Translations under genes and position numbers: made by a program | Notes under the pieces: model-generated | Database searches by the model: none | What the model was told of the DNA's origin: nothing | The model's input: the letters and a program-made list of their open reading frames with translations, nothing else | In this document: piece by piece, positions 18,083 to 26,633 of the stretch | Numbering within the stretch: the stretch's first letter is position 1 | Layout: every line of letters starts with the position of its first letter | Assembly (NCBI GenBank): GCA_021325455.1 | Contig: JAJPHD010000010.1 | Location: 186,001-250,000, forward strand | DNA from: Actinomycetota bacterium | GTDB taxonomy: Bacteria; Actinomycetota; Acidimicrobiia; Acidimicrobiales; JAJPHD01 | Length of the DNA stretch: 64,000 bases | Direction of reading: 5' to 3'

Positions 18083-19275
18083 ACCGGCCCCACCCCCAGA
18101 GGCGTCAGGCGGGACCCGGGCTCCCGAAGCCCCCGGCCCCTGGAGACGGCCCGGCCCTTCCAGCGGGTGCGACCCACGCCGAAGCCCAGGGCCACCGAAC
18201 GGGCGAAGGAGACCAGAAAGGCGAGCAGCGGGGCCGGGTAGCCCAGGCCGGTGCCCGCCCCGAAGGCTGCCACCCGGCCAAGGAGCCACTCCACCTGCAG
18301 GCCGTAGGCGCCGTAGCGAAGGAGCGGGGGGACGCCCCGCCGGAGCCGGCCACAGGCCAGGGCTTCCCTGGTCCGGGCCAGCCCCAGAGCGGACGACATC
18401 AACCCCGACAACCAGGCCACGACCAGGGCCAGGGTCAGCGGGCGGGTGGCCCGAGCCCCGGCGGAGAGGGTGCGGGCCCATCCCTCCACCAGCTGGGTGA
18501 CCCCTTCGGGGTACATGCGGATGCGGACCAGGGCCCTGCCGGGGATGACCCGCACCGGCAGGCCGTGGCTGGCGAACCGCCGGGCCAGGGCCATGTCCTC
18601 GGCCATCTCGGCCCGAACGGCGCCGTGCCCTCCGACTGCCTCGTAGTCCCGGCGGGAGGAGATCAGGCAGGGCCCGAAGGCGGCAGGAACCGCCGTCAAC
18701 CGGGGCAGGGGGGAGAAGACCCCCGTCCCCATCATGACCACGAGCTGACAGAGGGCCGAGAGCCGTTCGTGCGGGCGGTGGGCGACGTGCACGGGGGCGA
18801 CCGAGAGCAGGCCTCGGCCCCCCTGCTCCCGGTAACCGGCGGACAAGCGGGCCAGCCCGGCGGGGGCCAGCTCCACGTCGGCGTCGAGGAAGACCAGAAC
18901 GGGAGCAGAGGTGGAAGCGACGCCCACCTGGCAGGCCCAGGTCTTCCCGGTCCAGCCGGGGGGCACGGGGCCGGGGGCCACCACCGGCACCCCCCGACTG
19001 CGAGCCAGGGTGGCGGTGGCGTCCTCCGAGCCGTCGTCGACCACCACCACCTCGTGCGGGCGGAGGATCTGGGCCGAAAGAGAGTCGAGCAGGGTGGGCA
19101 GGGTGCCGGCTTCGTTGCGGGCCGGGATGACAACGGCGAGGGTCGGGGACCCGCCGCCCGCCGGGGCGGTCCCGCCTCCTCCCCCGGCGGGACGAGCCGA
19201 TCCTGAGAGCAGCCACGCTCCTGCGCCCCACCGGAGGAGCTCCAGGGCCGAGGAGGCCCCGCGTCCCGGGCTCAA
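18079..19275 (-). CDS. GT2 glycosyltransferase of the carotenoid operon (CrtQ-like)
   Basis: A 398-residue family-2 glycosyltransferase. The catalytic domain runs from about 45 to 275, with VVIPARNEA, VVVDDGSEDAT, FLDADVEL and EMAEDMALARR. Two or more hydrophobic helices follow, so it is membrane bound. Placed by 4-base overlaps between phrB and crtI, it probably glycosylates a hydroxylated carotenoid such as zeaxanthin; resemblance to staphylococcal CrtQ is in family and context, not proven substrate. Confidence 0.82.
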   Translation of the reverse strand: MSPGRGASSALELLRWGAGAWLLSGSARPAGGGGGTAPAGGGSPTLAVVIPARNEAGTLPTLLDSLSAQILRPHEVVVVDDGSEDATATLARSRGVPVVAPGPVPPGWTGKTWACQVGVASTSAPVLVFLDADVELAPAGLARLSAGYREQGGRGLLSVAPVHVAHRPHERLSALCQLVVMMGTGVFSPLPRLTAVPAAFGPCLISSRRDYEAVGGHGAVRAEMAEDMALARRFASHGLPVRVIPGRALVRIRMYPEGVTQLVEGWARTLSAGARATRPLTLALVVAWLSGLMSSALGLARTREALACGRLRRGVPPLLRYGAYGLQVEWLLGRVAAFGAGTGLGYPAPLLAFLVSFARSVALGFGVGRTRWKGRAVSRGRGLREPGSRLTPLGVGPV

Positions 19276-20627
19276 CCCCGCTCCCGGCGGAAGGCGGCCG
19301 CAGCCCGGTCATGGTCCAGTATCGGCGGGGGGTAGTTCAGGGCCCGGAGGCGGGAGGGCGGCAGCTTCCAGGGCTCGTGAGCGGCCCTGCCCTCCACATC
19401 GGCCAGCTCGGGGAGGTAGCGGCGCACATAGGCGCCGTCCGGGTCGAACCGGGCCGCCTGGCGCAGCGGGTTGAGGACCCGGTTGGGTCGCGTGTCGTTG
19501 CCGGTGCCCGCCACCCATTGCCAGTTGCCGGAGTTGCTGGCGATGTCCCCGTCCACCAGCCAGTCCAGGAAGTGCGCTGCCCCCACCCGCCAGTCGACAC
19601 GCAAGTCCTTGGTGAGGAACGAGGCCACGATGAGGCGGGCCCGGTTGTGCATCCATCCCTCTGCCCTCAGCTGGCGCATGCCGGCATCGACGATCGGGAA
19701 CCCGGTGCGCCCCTGCTTCCACGCCTCGACCGCCTCGGGGTCGCAGCGCCAGAGATCACCGCGTGAGCGGTAGTCGCGGGTGGCTAGGGCCGGGAAGGCC
19801 GCTGCCACCTGGTGGTGGAAGTCCCGCCAGCACAGCTGACGGATGAAGGGCTCCGCTCCCGGCCGGCCCGACGCCCATGCCGCCACCTCGAGAGGGGACA
19901 GGCAGCCGAAGTGGAGGTAAGGGCTGATCCTGGAGGTGGCATCGGCGGCCAGATCGTCGTGGCGGGCGTCGTAACCCTCGAGGTGCCGACGCACCCAGGA
20001 GGCCATCGCCTTCCGGCCGGCCTCCTCACCTCCTTCGGGCAGCCCCGGGGAGGGACTGCCCCTCACCAGGTGCGAGAGCTCCGGCAGGCGGCCGGCAGCC
20101 AGCCCGCCCGGGAGCCGGAGGGAGCGAGGGGTGGGGGCCAGGGGGCGCCGGGCGCTCCGGCACCACGCTCTCCAGTAGGGCGTGAAGACTCGGTAATGGT
20201 CGGAGCCAGCCGGCTCCAGGGCGTCGGGGGCCACGATGGTCATCCCCGGGAGAAGGGCACAATGCAGCCGGTGCTCCTTGGCGGCCTGGCGCAGCCTGGC
20301 CTGGCGACCCTGGGCATAGGAGCCGACGTCGGCGCTGGCCAGAACGGCGCCGGCCCCCACCTGGACTGCGACTCCCACGGCCTCGGCCACTGGATCGCCC
20401 CGGCGCAGGACCAGGTCCGCTCCCCGGTGGCGCAGCGCTTGGCGCAGGCAGGAGAGGGACTGGAGGAGGAAGCGGACCTTGTTTGGCGAAGAGAAACGGC
20501 TCCTCAAGATGGCGTCGTCGAACACGAACAACGGGACTACCTCTTCAGCCAGGCGCTGGGCTTCGGCCAGCGCCGGCTGGTCGTGCACCCGCAGGTCACG
20601 GTTGAGGAGGACCACCGCCGCCTTCAT
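19272..20627 (-). CDS. phrB: Deoxyribodipyrimidine photolyase
   Basis: Light-driven repair enzyme for UV-induced pyrimidine dimers, 451 residues. The N-terminal Rossmann antenna domain begins AVVLLNRDLRVHDQPAL. The FAD domain includes RQLCWRDFHHQV, GFPIVDAGMRQLRAEGWMHN and GDIASNSGNWQWVAGTGND, all photolyase landmarks. It sits inside the carotenoid operon with 4-base overlaps on both sides, so it is presumably induced with the pigments. Confidence 0.95.
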   Translation of the reverse strand: MKAAVVLLNRDLRVHDQPALAEAQRLAEEVVPLFVFDDAILRSRFSSPNKVRFLLQSLSCLRQALRHRGADLVLRRGDPVAEAVGVAVQVGAGAVLASADVGSYAQGRQARLRQAAKEHRLHCALLPGMTIVAPDALEPAGSDHYRVFTPYWRAWCRSARRPLAPTPRSLRLPGGLAAGRLPELSHLVRGSPSPGLPEGGEEAGRKAMASWVRRHLEGYDARHDDLAADATSRISPYLHFGCLSPLEVAAWASGRPGAEPFIRQLCWRDFHHQVAAAFPALATRDYRSRGDLWRCDPEAVEAWKQGRTGFPIVDAGMRQLRAEGWMHNRARLIVASFLTKDLRVDWRVGAAHFLDWLVDGDIASNSGNWQWVAGTGNDTRPNRVLNPLRQAARFDPDGAYVRRYLPELADVEGRAAHEPWKLPPSRLRALNYPPPILDHDRAAAAFRRERG

Positions 20628-21910
20628 GAGGCCCCCCAGTCGGCCAGGACCGCCTGAGCGGCCCGGCGGCCCGAGACCATGGCTCCCTGGATGGACGGGG
20701 TATCGCGGTGGTCTCCGCAGATGTAGAGGCCGGGCTCGATGCGCACCGGCTGGCGGAGGGGATGGGCGGGGGGAACGGCCGGCAGGGCAGCGGGGAGGCG
20801 ATAGGTGGCCAGGAGGTCCCAGCTGGCCGTGCCTGTCCCGTAAAGGGCGGCCAGCCGGGCCCGCACCGCTGGCTCCACGGCCTCGTCCGGAGCAGCCAGC
20901 ACCGAGGTCGACACGAGCGACCCCCCACCCGGCCCGTAGGAGGGGGCGACCTCGGTGAGGACGGCGGTGTTGGCGATGAGGCGCTCCTCGCCGTCGAGGA
21001 CGAGGACCGGCGGAGGAGCCGAGAGCTCCGGCGCCCGGTGATAAAAGGTGGTCACGCCGTGCATGGCCACGGCAGGCAGGGAGGGAACCAGCTCTGTTGC
21101 GGTGCCCGGGTCGGTGGCCACCACCACAGCCCTGGCGTGGAGGAACTCACCGCCGGCCAGCCTGACGCTGCCGGGGCCCACCGCCACGACGGGCTGGCCG
21201 AGGCGCAGCCCGGCTATCCCGGCGGCCAGTTGCTGGGGGATGGCCTGCATTCCCCGGGCGGGAACACAGATGCGGCCCCGGATGAAGGTGCGCCACACCA
21301 GGTGGAAGAAGCGAGCCGAGGTCTCGAGGTCGCCCTCCAGGAAGACTCCGGACAGGAAGGGCCGGAGGAACTGCGCCACCAGGGGCCCGGAGAGACCCCA
21401 ACCCCCCAGGGCGACGGCGGTGGACATGTCCGCAAGGGCCTTGAGCCGGCTGGCTGGCACCAGGGCGTCCCGGGCCGACAGGAGACCCAGCCCGGCCTTG
21501 GCCACGGCCGACCCCACAGGAGCCCTGAGGGTCGTCAGCATCCTGCCGGGCTTGCGGAGGGGATGGGCCAGGTAGTGGAGGCGGCCGCCGGCGTAGACGG
21601 CCACACCGGGGTAGAAGGCTTGGAGGTCAAGAGCCCCCGGGTCCAATACCCGGCCCGGCTCGGGGTAGGCCGTGTTGAAGACCTGGAACCCCCGGTCCAG
21701 CCGCCACCCGTCGACGCTGTCGGTCCGTACCCGCCCTCCGGCCTGGTCACTGGCCTCGACCACGACCACGTCGCAGCCGTGCCGGGACAGGTGGTGGGCG
21801 GCAGCCAGGCCGGCCAGGCCGGCCCCCACCACCACCACCTCGGTGTCAGCGCTGGCCCCCCTGCCCATGGCCCTAGCCGCGCCTGGCGAGGGCGGGGGGC
21901 GCGGGGGCAA
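20624..21910 (-). CDS. FAD-dependent amine-oxidase-like oxidoreductase
   Basis: Flavoprotein of about 414-428 residues with VVVVGAGLAGLAAAHHLSRHG, the GGRVRTD flavin motif and a C-terminal GLYICGDHRDTPSIQGAMVSG that resembles carotenoid desaturases, protoporphyrinogen oxidase and monoamine oxidases. The true start may be the ATG at 21868, which removes 14 Pro-rich residues. It overlaps phrB by 4 bases. A carotenoid-modifying step is likely from context; the exact reaction is not readable. Confidence 0.82.
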   Translation of the reverse strand: MPPRPPPSPGAARAMGRGASADTEVVVVGAGLAGLAAAHHLSRHGCDVVVVEASDQAGGRVRTDSVDGWRLDRGFQVFNTAYPEPGRVLDPGALDLQAFYPGVAVYAGGRLHYLAHPLRKPGRMLTTLRAPVGSAVAKAGLGLLSARDALVPASRLKALADMSTAVALGGWGLSGPLVAQFLRPFLSGVFLEGDLETSARFFHLVWRTFIRGRICVPARGMQAIPQQLAAGIAGLRLGQPVVAVGPGSVRLAGGEFLHARAVVVATDPGTATELVPSLPAVAMHGVTTFYHRAPELSAPPPVLVLDGEERLIANTAVLTEVAPSYGPGGGSLVSTSVLAAPDEAVEPAVRARLAALYGTGTASWDLLATYRLPAALPAVPPAHPLRQPVRIEPGLYICGDHRDTPSIQGAMVSGRRAAQAVLADWGAS

Positions 21911-22074
21911 CCGCTCCCCCGGCCCTCCCCCCCGGGGCCAGGCGCGTCCCCTGCGGCTCCCGGCCCCGCTGGCGGCCGGCCCAGTTGCCCCCGGCGAACT
22001 CGTGTCTGGTCACGCCACCGAGCCCTCGGGGCAGTGCCGATTGACCCGGCCGGCCACCGGGACCCGCCTGTAGG

Positions 22075-22293
22075 TCACCGGCGGCCCTCCTCGACCTTGA
22101 GGGCGTTGCCCAGAGCCATCCAGGTCGGAGCCCAGAGACCGACGAAGATGCCCCAGCGGTCGGCCTTCTCCCCCGGCGCGTCCTCTTTGTTGCGCGAGAT
22201 CGTCCAGGCAGCGATGCTGGCCCCGATGGAGGCCAGGCCCGCCAGGTAGGCAACGTCACTGGTGACCCCGAGGTCCCGAAGTAGCTTGATCAC
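22075..22293 (-). CDS. Small membrane protein heading the carotenoid/photolyase operon
   Basis: A 72-residue protein with two hydrophobic stretches (VAYLAGLASIGASIAAWTIS and WGIFVGLWAPTWMALGNAL) separated by a charged loop. It starts at GTG with GGGAGAA about six bases upstream. It is the first gene of the leftward operon, with 164 bases before the next gene. No family recognised. Its place suggests a pigment- or light-related role. Confidence 0.7.
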   Translation of the reverse strand: MIKLLRDLGVTSDVAYLAGLASIGASIAAWTISRNKEDAPGEKADRWGIFVGLWAPTWMALGNALKVEEGRR

Positions 22294-22342
22294 GTCTGTT
22301 CTCCCTGTGGTAGTTATGCGGAAGTTCTAATCTTACCTCGTC
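22294..22342. promoter_or_regulatory. Divergent promoter between the carotenoid operon and its MerR/DICT regulator
   Basis: This AT-rich 49-bp gap carries the minus-strand copy of AACTT-N3-C-N-TAA (22314-22326). For the plus-strand regulator gene, TAATCT at 22328-22333 could be a -10 box that would put the transcript start at or next to the ATG, with no ribosome-binding site visible, so a leaderless mRNA is likely. Both directions could be controlled from the same site. Confidence 0.45.
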
Positions 22343-23236
22343 ATGATGCAAAGCAAACGGGACCTGCCGGGAACCGAGGAACCGACCTTGTCCATCACCG
22401 CCCTGGCCGAGCGCACAGGCGTACCGGCCGCCACCCTCCGCAGCTGGGAGTCGCGCTACGGGGCGCCCCTCCCCACCCGCCTGCCCGGGGGGCACCGCCG
22501 CTACGGGGAGGGGGACGTGGCCATGGTCGAGGAGGTTCTCCGCCTCCGGGCTGGTGGGCTCAGCCTCCGCAAGGCCATCGAGCAGGCTCGCGCCGACGGG
22601 GTCCAGCCGGAGACCTCGGTCTTCGCCGCCCTGCGGCGCCGGTATCCCGAGCTGACCGCCCACGTCCTCAGCAAGGCCACGATGCTGGCCCTCAGCCGGG
22701 CCATCGAGGACGAGTGCTGCGCCCAGGCCGAGCGGCCGATGCTGTTCGCCGGCTTTCAGCACCCCCGCTTCTATCTGGCCTCCCGACAGCGCTGGTTGGA
22801 CCTGGCCCGCACGGCTGAGGCGGCCGTGGTGTTCGCCGACTTCCCCAGGCGCTCGCGCCGGGGCTCCTCACCGGTGCAGGTGCCCCTGCCCGGGGATGCG
22901 CCGATGCTGCGGGAATGGGTGATCGTCTGCGACGCTCCTGACCATCCCGCCTGCCTGGCCGGATGGGAGCACCCGGGTCAGGAGGGGGTCCCCGACCGAG
23001 ACCGGCGGTTCGAGGCGGTCTGGAGCGTCGACCCGCAGTGCGTCCGCCATGCCGCCCGGACCTGTGCCCAGATCCTGGCTGGCTCGGAACCCGGGGAGGC
23101 TCGGGCACTGGCCGACCACCTGGCCGGGTCCCCCCCGCCCGCTTCCCCAGACCTACGCCGGGCGGCAGGGCTCCTCAACCGGATGCTGGGCTATGTGGAG
23201 CGATCCCGCCGAGGGCCGGAGCCGGGACCGTCATGA
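22343..23236 (+). CDS. MerR-type regulator with DICT sensory domain
   Basis: A 297-residue regulator. Residues about 17-85 are a MerR helix-turn-helix (LSITALAERTGVPAATLRSW, then RLPGGHRRYGEGDV). Residues about 105-255 match the DICT domain, with MLALSRAIEDECCAQAERP, LFAGFQHPRFYLASRQRW and AVVFADF. DICT domains occur in actinobacterial and cyanobacterial regulators and have been linked to light response. It is divergent from the carotenoid/photolyase operon by 49 bp and so probably controls it. Confidence 0.85.
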   Translation: MMQSKRDLPGTEEPTLSITALAERTGVPAATLRSWESRYGAPLPTRLPGGHRRYGEGDVAMVEEVLRLRAGGLSLRKAIEQARADGVQPETSVFAALRRRYPELTAHVLSKATMLALSRAIEDECCAQAERPMLFAGFQHPRFYLASRQRWLDLARTAEAAVVFADFPRRSRRGSSPVQVPLPGDAPMLREWVIVCDAPDHPACLAGWEHPGQEGVPDRDRRFEAVWSVDPQCVRHAARTCAQILAGSEPGEARALADHLAGSPPPASPDLRRAAGLLNRMLGYVERSRRGPEPGPS

Positions 23237-23256
23237 TGGAACGGGGCAGGAGATAC

Positions 23257-23270
23257 GCCCGCCGGCGGGC
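23257..23270. terminator. GC palindrome between converging regulators
   Basis: GCCCGCCGGCGGGC is a perfect 14-base palindrome, 20 bases after the MerR/DICT stop and 18 bases before the end of the converging GntR gene. It could end transcription from both sides, but no T-tract follows, so the call is tentative. Confidence 0.3.
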
Positions 23271-23288
23271 GGGCCCGGCCTCGACGAG

Positions 23289-24122
23289 CTACGTGGCGTC
23301 CACAGACCTCGACAAGGCCGAGAAGCGCAGGATCACGGCATCGCCGGCACGGCCGGCCGGAGCCTTCCAGTCGGCCACCAGGCCGTACCGGTCCCCGCGG
23401 ACCAGACTGTGGCGCAACTCGAGGGGACGGTCCCCCACCCAGGTCAGGCGCTCGATGGCCAGCGCCGCCTGACCTCGGGCCAGCCCGAGGTCGCGCCGCT
23501 CCGCCGGGGAGGGCACGACGGGCCAGACCTGCTCCCGGCCGCTGTCCGGCCCCAGCCCACACCGCCTGGTCAGTTCGTCGTAGAGGGCGGTATGGGAGAA
23601 GTCCGCCTCGAGGATGGGGCGGGTCAGGTCGGCCGGCAGCCAGACCTGGTCAAGGGCCAAGGGACGGCCACCGGCGAGGCGTATGCGGTCGAGGTGGACC
23701 AGGGGGGCCTCGGCGGGCAGATGGAGACGGGTTGCCGCCGAGGGCTCAACTAGCTCCTCCAGGGCCCGGACCACGCTGGTCTGGATCACCCCCTGGGCCT
23801 CGACGGCGCGGAACAGGCTGTAGAGGCTCCCGAGGGGCTGCTCGAACTCGGCTCGGCGCACCTCGGTCCCCCGTCCTCGCAGGCGGTCAAGGCGACCCTC
23901 GGCCACCAAGCGGCGCACCGCCTCACGCACGGTCTGGCGGGACACGTCGTACTCGGCCATCAGCTGACCGTCGGTAGGGAACCTGGCCCCGAACTCACCC
24001 TCGGCCAGCCGGCGCCGGAGGTCGGCGTCGAGCTGAGCCCACAGCGGGAGCGGGCTGCGCCGGTCGAGGGGACGAGGTCCCCGGCCGACCAGGTGGAGGG
24101 GCCTCTTGCCTCGGGAAGTCAC
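23289..24122 (-). CDS. GntR-family (HutC/UTRA) transcriptional regulator
   Basis: A 277-residue regulator. A winged helix of the GntR type lies at about 25-95 (PLWAQLDADLRRRLAEGEF, FPTDGQLMAEYDVSRQTVRE). A UTRA ligand-binding domain follows (PLVHLDRIRLAGGRPLALD to AAGRAGDAVILRFSALSRS-like end). The effector is unknown. It is divergent from the sulfide:quinone oxidoreductase gene, which it may regulate, and convergent with the MerR/DICT gene. Confidence 0.88.
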   Translation of the reverse strand: MTSRGKRPLHLVGRGPRPLDRRSPLPLWAQLDADLRRRLAEGEFGARFPTDGQLMAEYDVSRQTVREAVRRLVAEGRLDRLRGRGTEVRRAEFEQPLGSLYSLFRAVEAQGVIQTSVVRALEELVEPSAATRLHLPAEAPLVHLDRIRLAGGRPLALDQVWLPADLTRPILEADFSHTALYDELTRRCGLGPDSGREQVWPVVPSPAERRDLGLARGQAALAIERLTWVGDRPLELRHSLVRGDRYGLVADWKAPAGRAGDAVILRFSALSRSVDAT

Positions 24123-24141
24123 CAGGGCCTAACGTAGGAAT

Positions 24142-24149
24142 GTACGTAC
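24142..24149. promoter_or_regulatory. Candidate GntR operator
   Basis: GTACGTAC, a perfect 8-base palindrome in an AT-rich patch (GGAATGTACGTACTAAATG), lies 20 bp upstream of the GntR start. HutC-type GntR sites often have the form GT-N-TA-N-AC, and this differs only in the centre. Probably an autoregulatory site. The rest of the 168-bp gap up to the oxidoreductase gene shows nothing else recognisable. Confidence 0.35.
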
Positions 24150-24290
24150 TAAATGTCAATGATGTTGGTCAGCCGGCGGCCAACGTCGTAGCAGTTGGGG
24201 CCACTCGTTCCGTCCCCGGGCCCGTGGGCGGTGACGACCGGCCCGGCCGCGGCCGAGAATCGGCGACTTTGAAACGCGAGGAGGGCAGCC

Positions 24291-25502
24291 ATGGCACGCC
24301 AAGAAGGATTGCGGCACCGGGTCGTGATCGTAGGCGGAGGCACCGCCGGCATCAGCGTGGCCGCCCGGCTGCGCCGGGCCGGGGAGGACGACGTGGCGGT
24401 GCTGGATCCGTCGGCCCAGCACTTCTACCAGCCGCTGTGGACTCTGGTGGGTGGAGGTCGCGCCCCACTCAAGGAGTCGGTGCGCCCGGAATCCTCGGTC
24501 ATGCCCCAGGGGGTGCGCTGGATCCAAGACGCGGCCCGCGAGATAGACCCGGACAGGCAAGTCGTCACCACGAACGCCGGAGTCGTGGTGGGCTACGAGT
24601 ACCTGGTCGTCTGCCCTGGGTTGCAGCTCGATTGGGGCAAGGTCCCTGGATTGGCCGACACCCTCGGGCGCAATGGCGTGTCGTCCAACTACACCTACGA
24701 GCTGGCTCCCCGGACCTGGGAGATGGTGAAGCCCCTGCGCAAGGGGACGGCCGTGTTCACCATGCCGTCGGGGCCCATCAAGTGCGCCGGGGCCCCCCAG
24801 AAGATCGCATACCTGGCCGCCGACTGGTGGCGCAAGCAGGGTTCACTGGCGGCCATCCACGTGGTCCTGGTGCTGCCAACCCCGGCCATGTTCGGGGTCC
24901 CCGAATTCTCCCGGGTGCTGGACCAGGTGGCCAAGCGCTACGGCATCGATGTTCGCCTTCAGCACGAGATGGTCGAGGTGAATGCCGATGACCACGAGGT
25001 GGTTATCGCTGACCGCCGGGAGGGTGCCGACAGCAAGGTCAGCCTCCACTACGACTTCCTCCACGCCGTCCCGCCCCAGAGCGCGCCCGACTGGATCAAG
25101 GACGGTCCGCTCGCCGATGGCACCCCGCTCGGGTACGTGGCGGTGAACAAGCACACGCACCAGCACGTCCGCTACCCCAACGTGTTCTCCCTGGGCGACG
25201 CCGGCAACACCCCGAATTCCAAGACGGGAGCCGCCATCCGCAAGCAGGCCCCGGTGGTGGTGGCCAACCTCCTGGCCACCATGGCGGGCAAGGAGCTTCC
25301 CGCCCGCTACGACGGGTACGCGTCGTGTCCGCTTACCACGGCCCGCAACAAGATGCTGCTGGCCGAGTTCGACTACACGATGAAGCCCCACCCAACCTTC
25401 CCCTTCATCGACACCCAGAAGGAGCGCTACGACATGTGGCTGCTCAAGCGCTACGGGCTGCCCGCCATGTACTGGAACCTCATGCTCAAGGGCTGGGCCT
25501 GA
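24291..25502 (+). CDS. sqr: Type II sulfide:quinone oxidoreductase
   Basis: Membrane-peripheral flavoprotein of 403 residues that oxidises sulfide and passes electrons to quinone. The FAD motif VVIVGGGTAGISVAARL is at 11-27. Cysteines C108, C165 (GPIKCAGAPQKIAYL) and C346 (GYASCPLTTARN) occur in the contexts found in the mitochondrial-like type II group, which uses the C165/C346 pair in catalysis. A strong GAGGAGGG ribosome site precedes the ATG. It is divergent from a GntR regulator and convergent with galK. Confidence 0.88.
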   Translation: MARQEGLRHRVVIVGGGTAGISVAARLRRAGEDDVAVLDPSAQHFYQPLWTLVGGGRAPLKESVRPESSVMPQGVRWIQDAAREIDPDRQVVTTNAGVVVGYEYLVVCPGLQLDWGKVPGLADTLGRNGVSSNYTYELAPRTWEMVKPLRKGTAVFTMPSGPIKCAGAPQKIAYLAADWWRKQGSLAAIHVVLVLPTPAMFGVPEFSRVLDQVAKRYGIDVRLQHEMVEVNADDHEVVIADRREGADSKVSLHYDFLHAVPPQSAPDWIKDGPLADGTPLGYVAVNKHTHQHVRYPNVFSLGDAGNTPNSKTGAAIRKQAPVVVANLLATMAGKELPARYDGYASCPLTTARNKMLLAEFDYTMKPHPTFPFIDTQKERYDMWLLKRYGLPAMYWNLMLKGWA

Positions 25503-25559
25503 GCCAGGGCGAGCTCCCGTCCCCCATTCCCGGCCCATGAGTCGTGGGGGGCCGTCGTC

Positions 25560-25582
25560 CTCAGCCTGGCTACGGGGCTGAG
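25560..25582. terminator. Hairpin between sqr and galK
   Basis: CTCAGCC and GGCTGAG pair over a 9-base loop in the 67-bp convergent gap, overlapping the galK stop codon. It may act as a shared terminator; there is no T-tract. Confidence 0.35.
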
Positions 25583-26589
25583 GTTGCCCCCCCCGCCGGG
25601 ACGAGGCGCCAGGCCGGGTGGCGCCGTTCGGGGAACCAGCGGTCCACCCCGCCCGATTCGGCCAAGGCGACCACGCAACCACCGAAGCCGGCACCGGTGA
25701 GGCGCGCCCCGGCCACTCCCGGCTGGGAACGCAACCAGGAGGCGAGCTCGTCCAGTACCGGGGTGGACACCCCGAAGTCGGAGCTCAGGCTGGCATGGCT
25801 GGCGTCCATGAGCTGCCCGAAGGCACCGGTGTCGCCTCGGCCCAGGGCCGCAGCCGCCTCCTCCACCCGGGCGTTCTCGGTGATCACATGACGGGCCCGC
25901 CGCCGGAGAAGCGGGTCGGCCAGGCCCGTCAGATCCTCCGGGGAGGCGAAACGAAGGGGCCCGATGACGGCCTCGGCGGCCCGGCACTCCGACCGCCTCT
26001 CGGCATAGGCGGACGAGGCCAACCGCCGGCGGACACCCGAGTCCAGCGCCACCACCTCGTAGCCCTCGGGGAAGGGAACCGGAGTGGTGGCAAGGGAGCT
26101 GCAGTCCATGAGCAGGGCGTGCCCCGCCCTGCCGGCGACCGAGGCCAGCTGGTCCATGATCCCGGAGGGAACACCGATGGCGGCATGCTCGGCTCGCTGG
26201 CAGGCCAGGGCCAGCTCGAGAGGGCTGCCCCGGAACCCGAGGGCGAGCGCCAGGGCCACCTCCAGGGCGGCGCTGGATGAGAGCCCGGCGCCAAGGGGCA
26301 CGGTGGAACGGACCCGGCCTCGTCCCCCGTGAGCCGGGCCCACCTGAGCCGCCACCGCAGCCACGAAGCGGACCCAGGAGGCGTCGGCAGAAGGGCGCAG
26401 GCCGTCGACAGGGAGCCGTACCCAGGCCTCGCGGGGATCCTGATCCGATTCGAGGCGAATGAGGGGCTCGGAGCTGGGCTCGTACTCGACCGTCGTGCCG
26501 AGCTGGATGGCCATGGGCAGGGTCAACCCCCCCGTGTAGTCGGTGTGCTCGCCGATCAGGTTCACCCGTCCCGGGGCCCACGTCCTCAT
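25570..26589 (-). CDS. galK: Galactokinase
   Basis: GHMP-family kinase of 339 residues that phosphorylates galactose at C1 in the Leloir pathway. The galactokinase signature GRVNLIGEHTDYTGG is at the N-terminus, the ATP-binding PLGAGLSSSAALE near residue 98, and the third GHMP motif LTGAGFGGCVVAL near the C-terminus. It is divergent from galT with only 44 bp between the start codons, so both probably share a promoter region. No galE or galM is in the window. Confidence 0.95.
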   Translation of the reverse strand: MRTWAPGRVNLIGEHTDYTGGLTLPMAIQLGTTVEYEPSSEPLIRLESDQDPREAWVRLPVDGLRPSADASWVRFVAAVAAQVGPAHGGRGRVRSTVPLGAGLSSSAALEVALALALGFRGSPLELALACQRAEHAAIGVPSGIMDQLASVAGRAGHALLMDCSSLATTPVPFPEGYEVVALDSGVRRRLASSAYAERRSECRAAEAVIGPLRFASPEDLTGLADPLLRRRARHVITENARVEEAAAALGRGDTGAFGQLMDASHASLSSDFGVSTPVLDELASWLRSQPGVAGARLTGAGFGGCVVALAESGGVDRWFPERRHPAWRLVPAGGATSAP

Positions 26590-26633
26590 CGGGGGGTGTG
26601 CCGGGCGCCCGGTCGACCTAACCTGAGCCGGCG

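Noticed and set aside
18083-19312. 410-residue N-terminal extension of the crtI frame, suggesting a fusion
   Set aside because: It is the out-of-frame shadow of the GT2 gene; CrtI begins at its own ATG at 18082 with a 4-base overlap.
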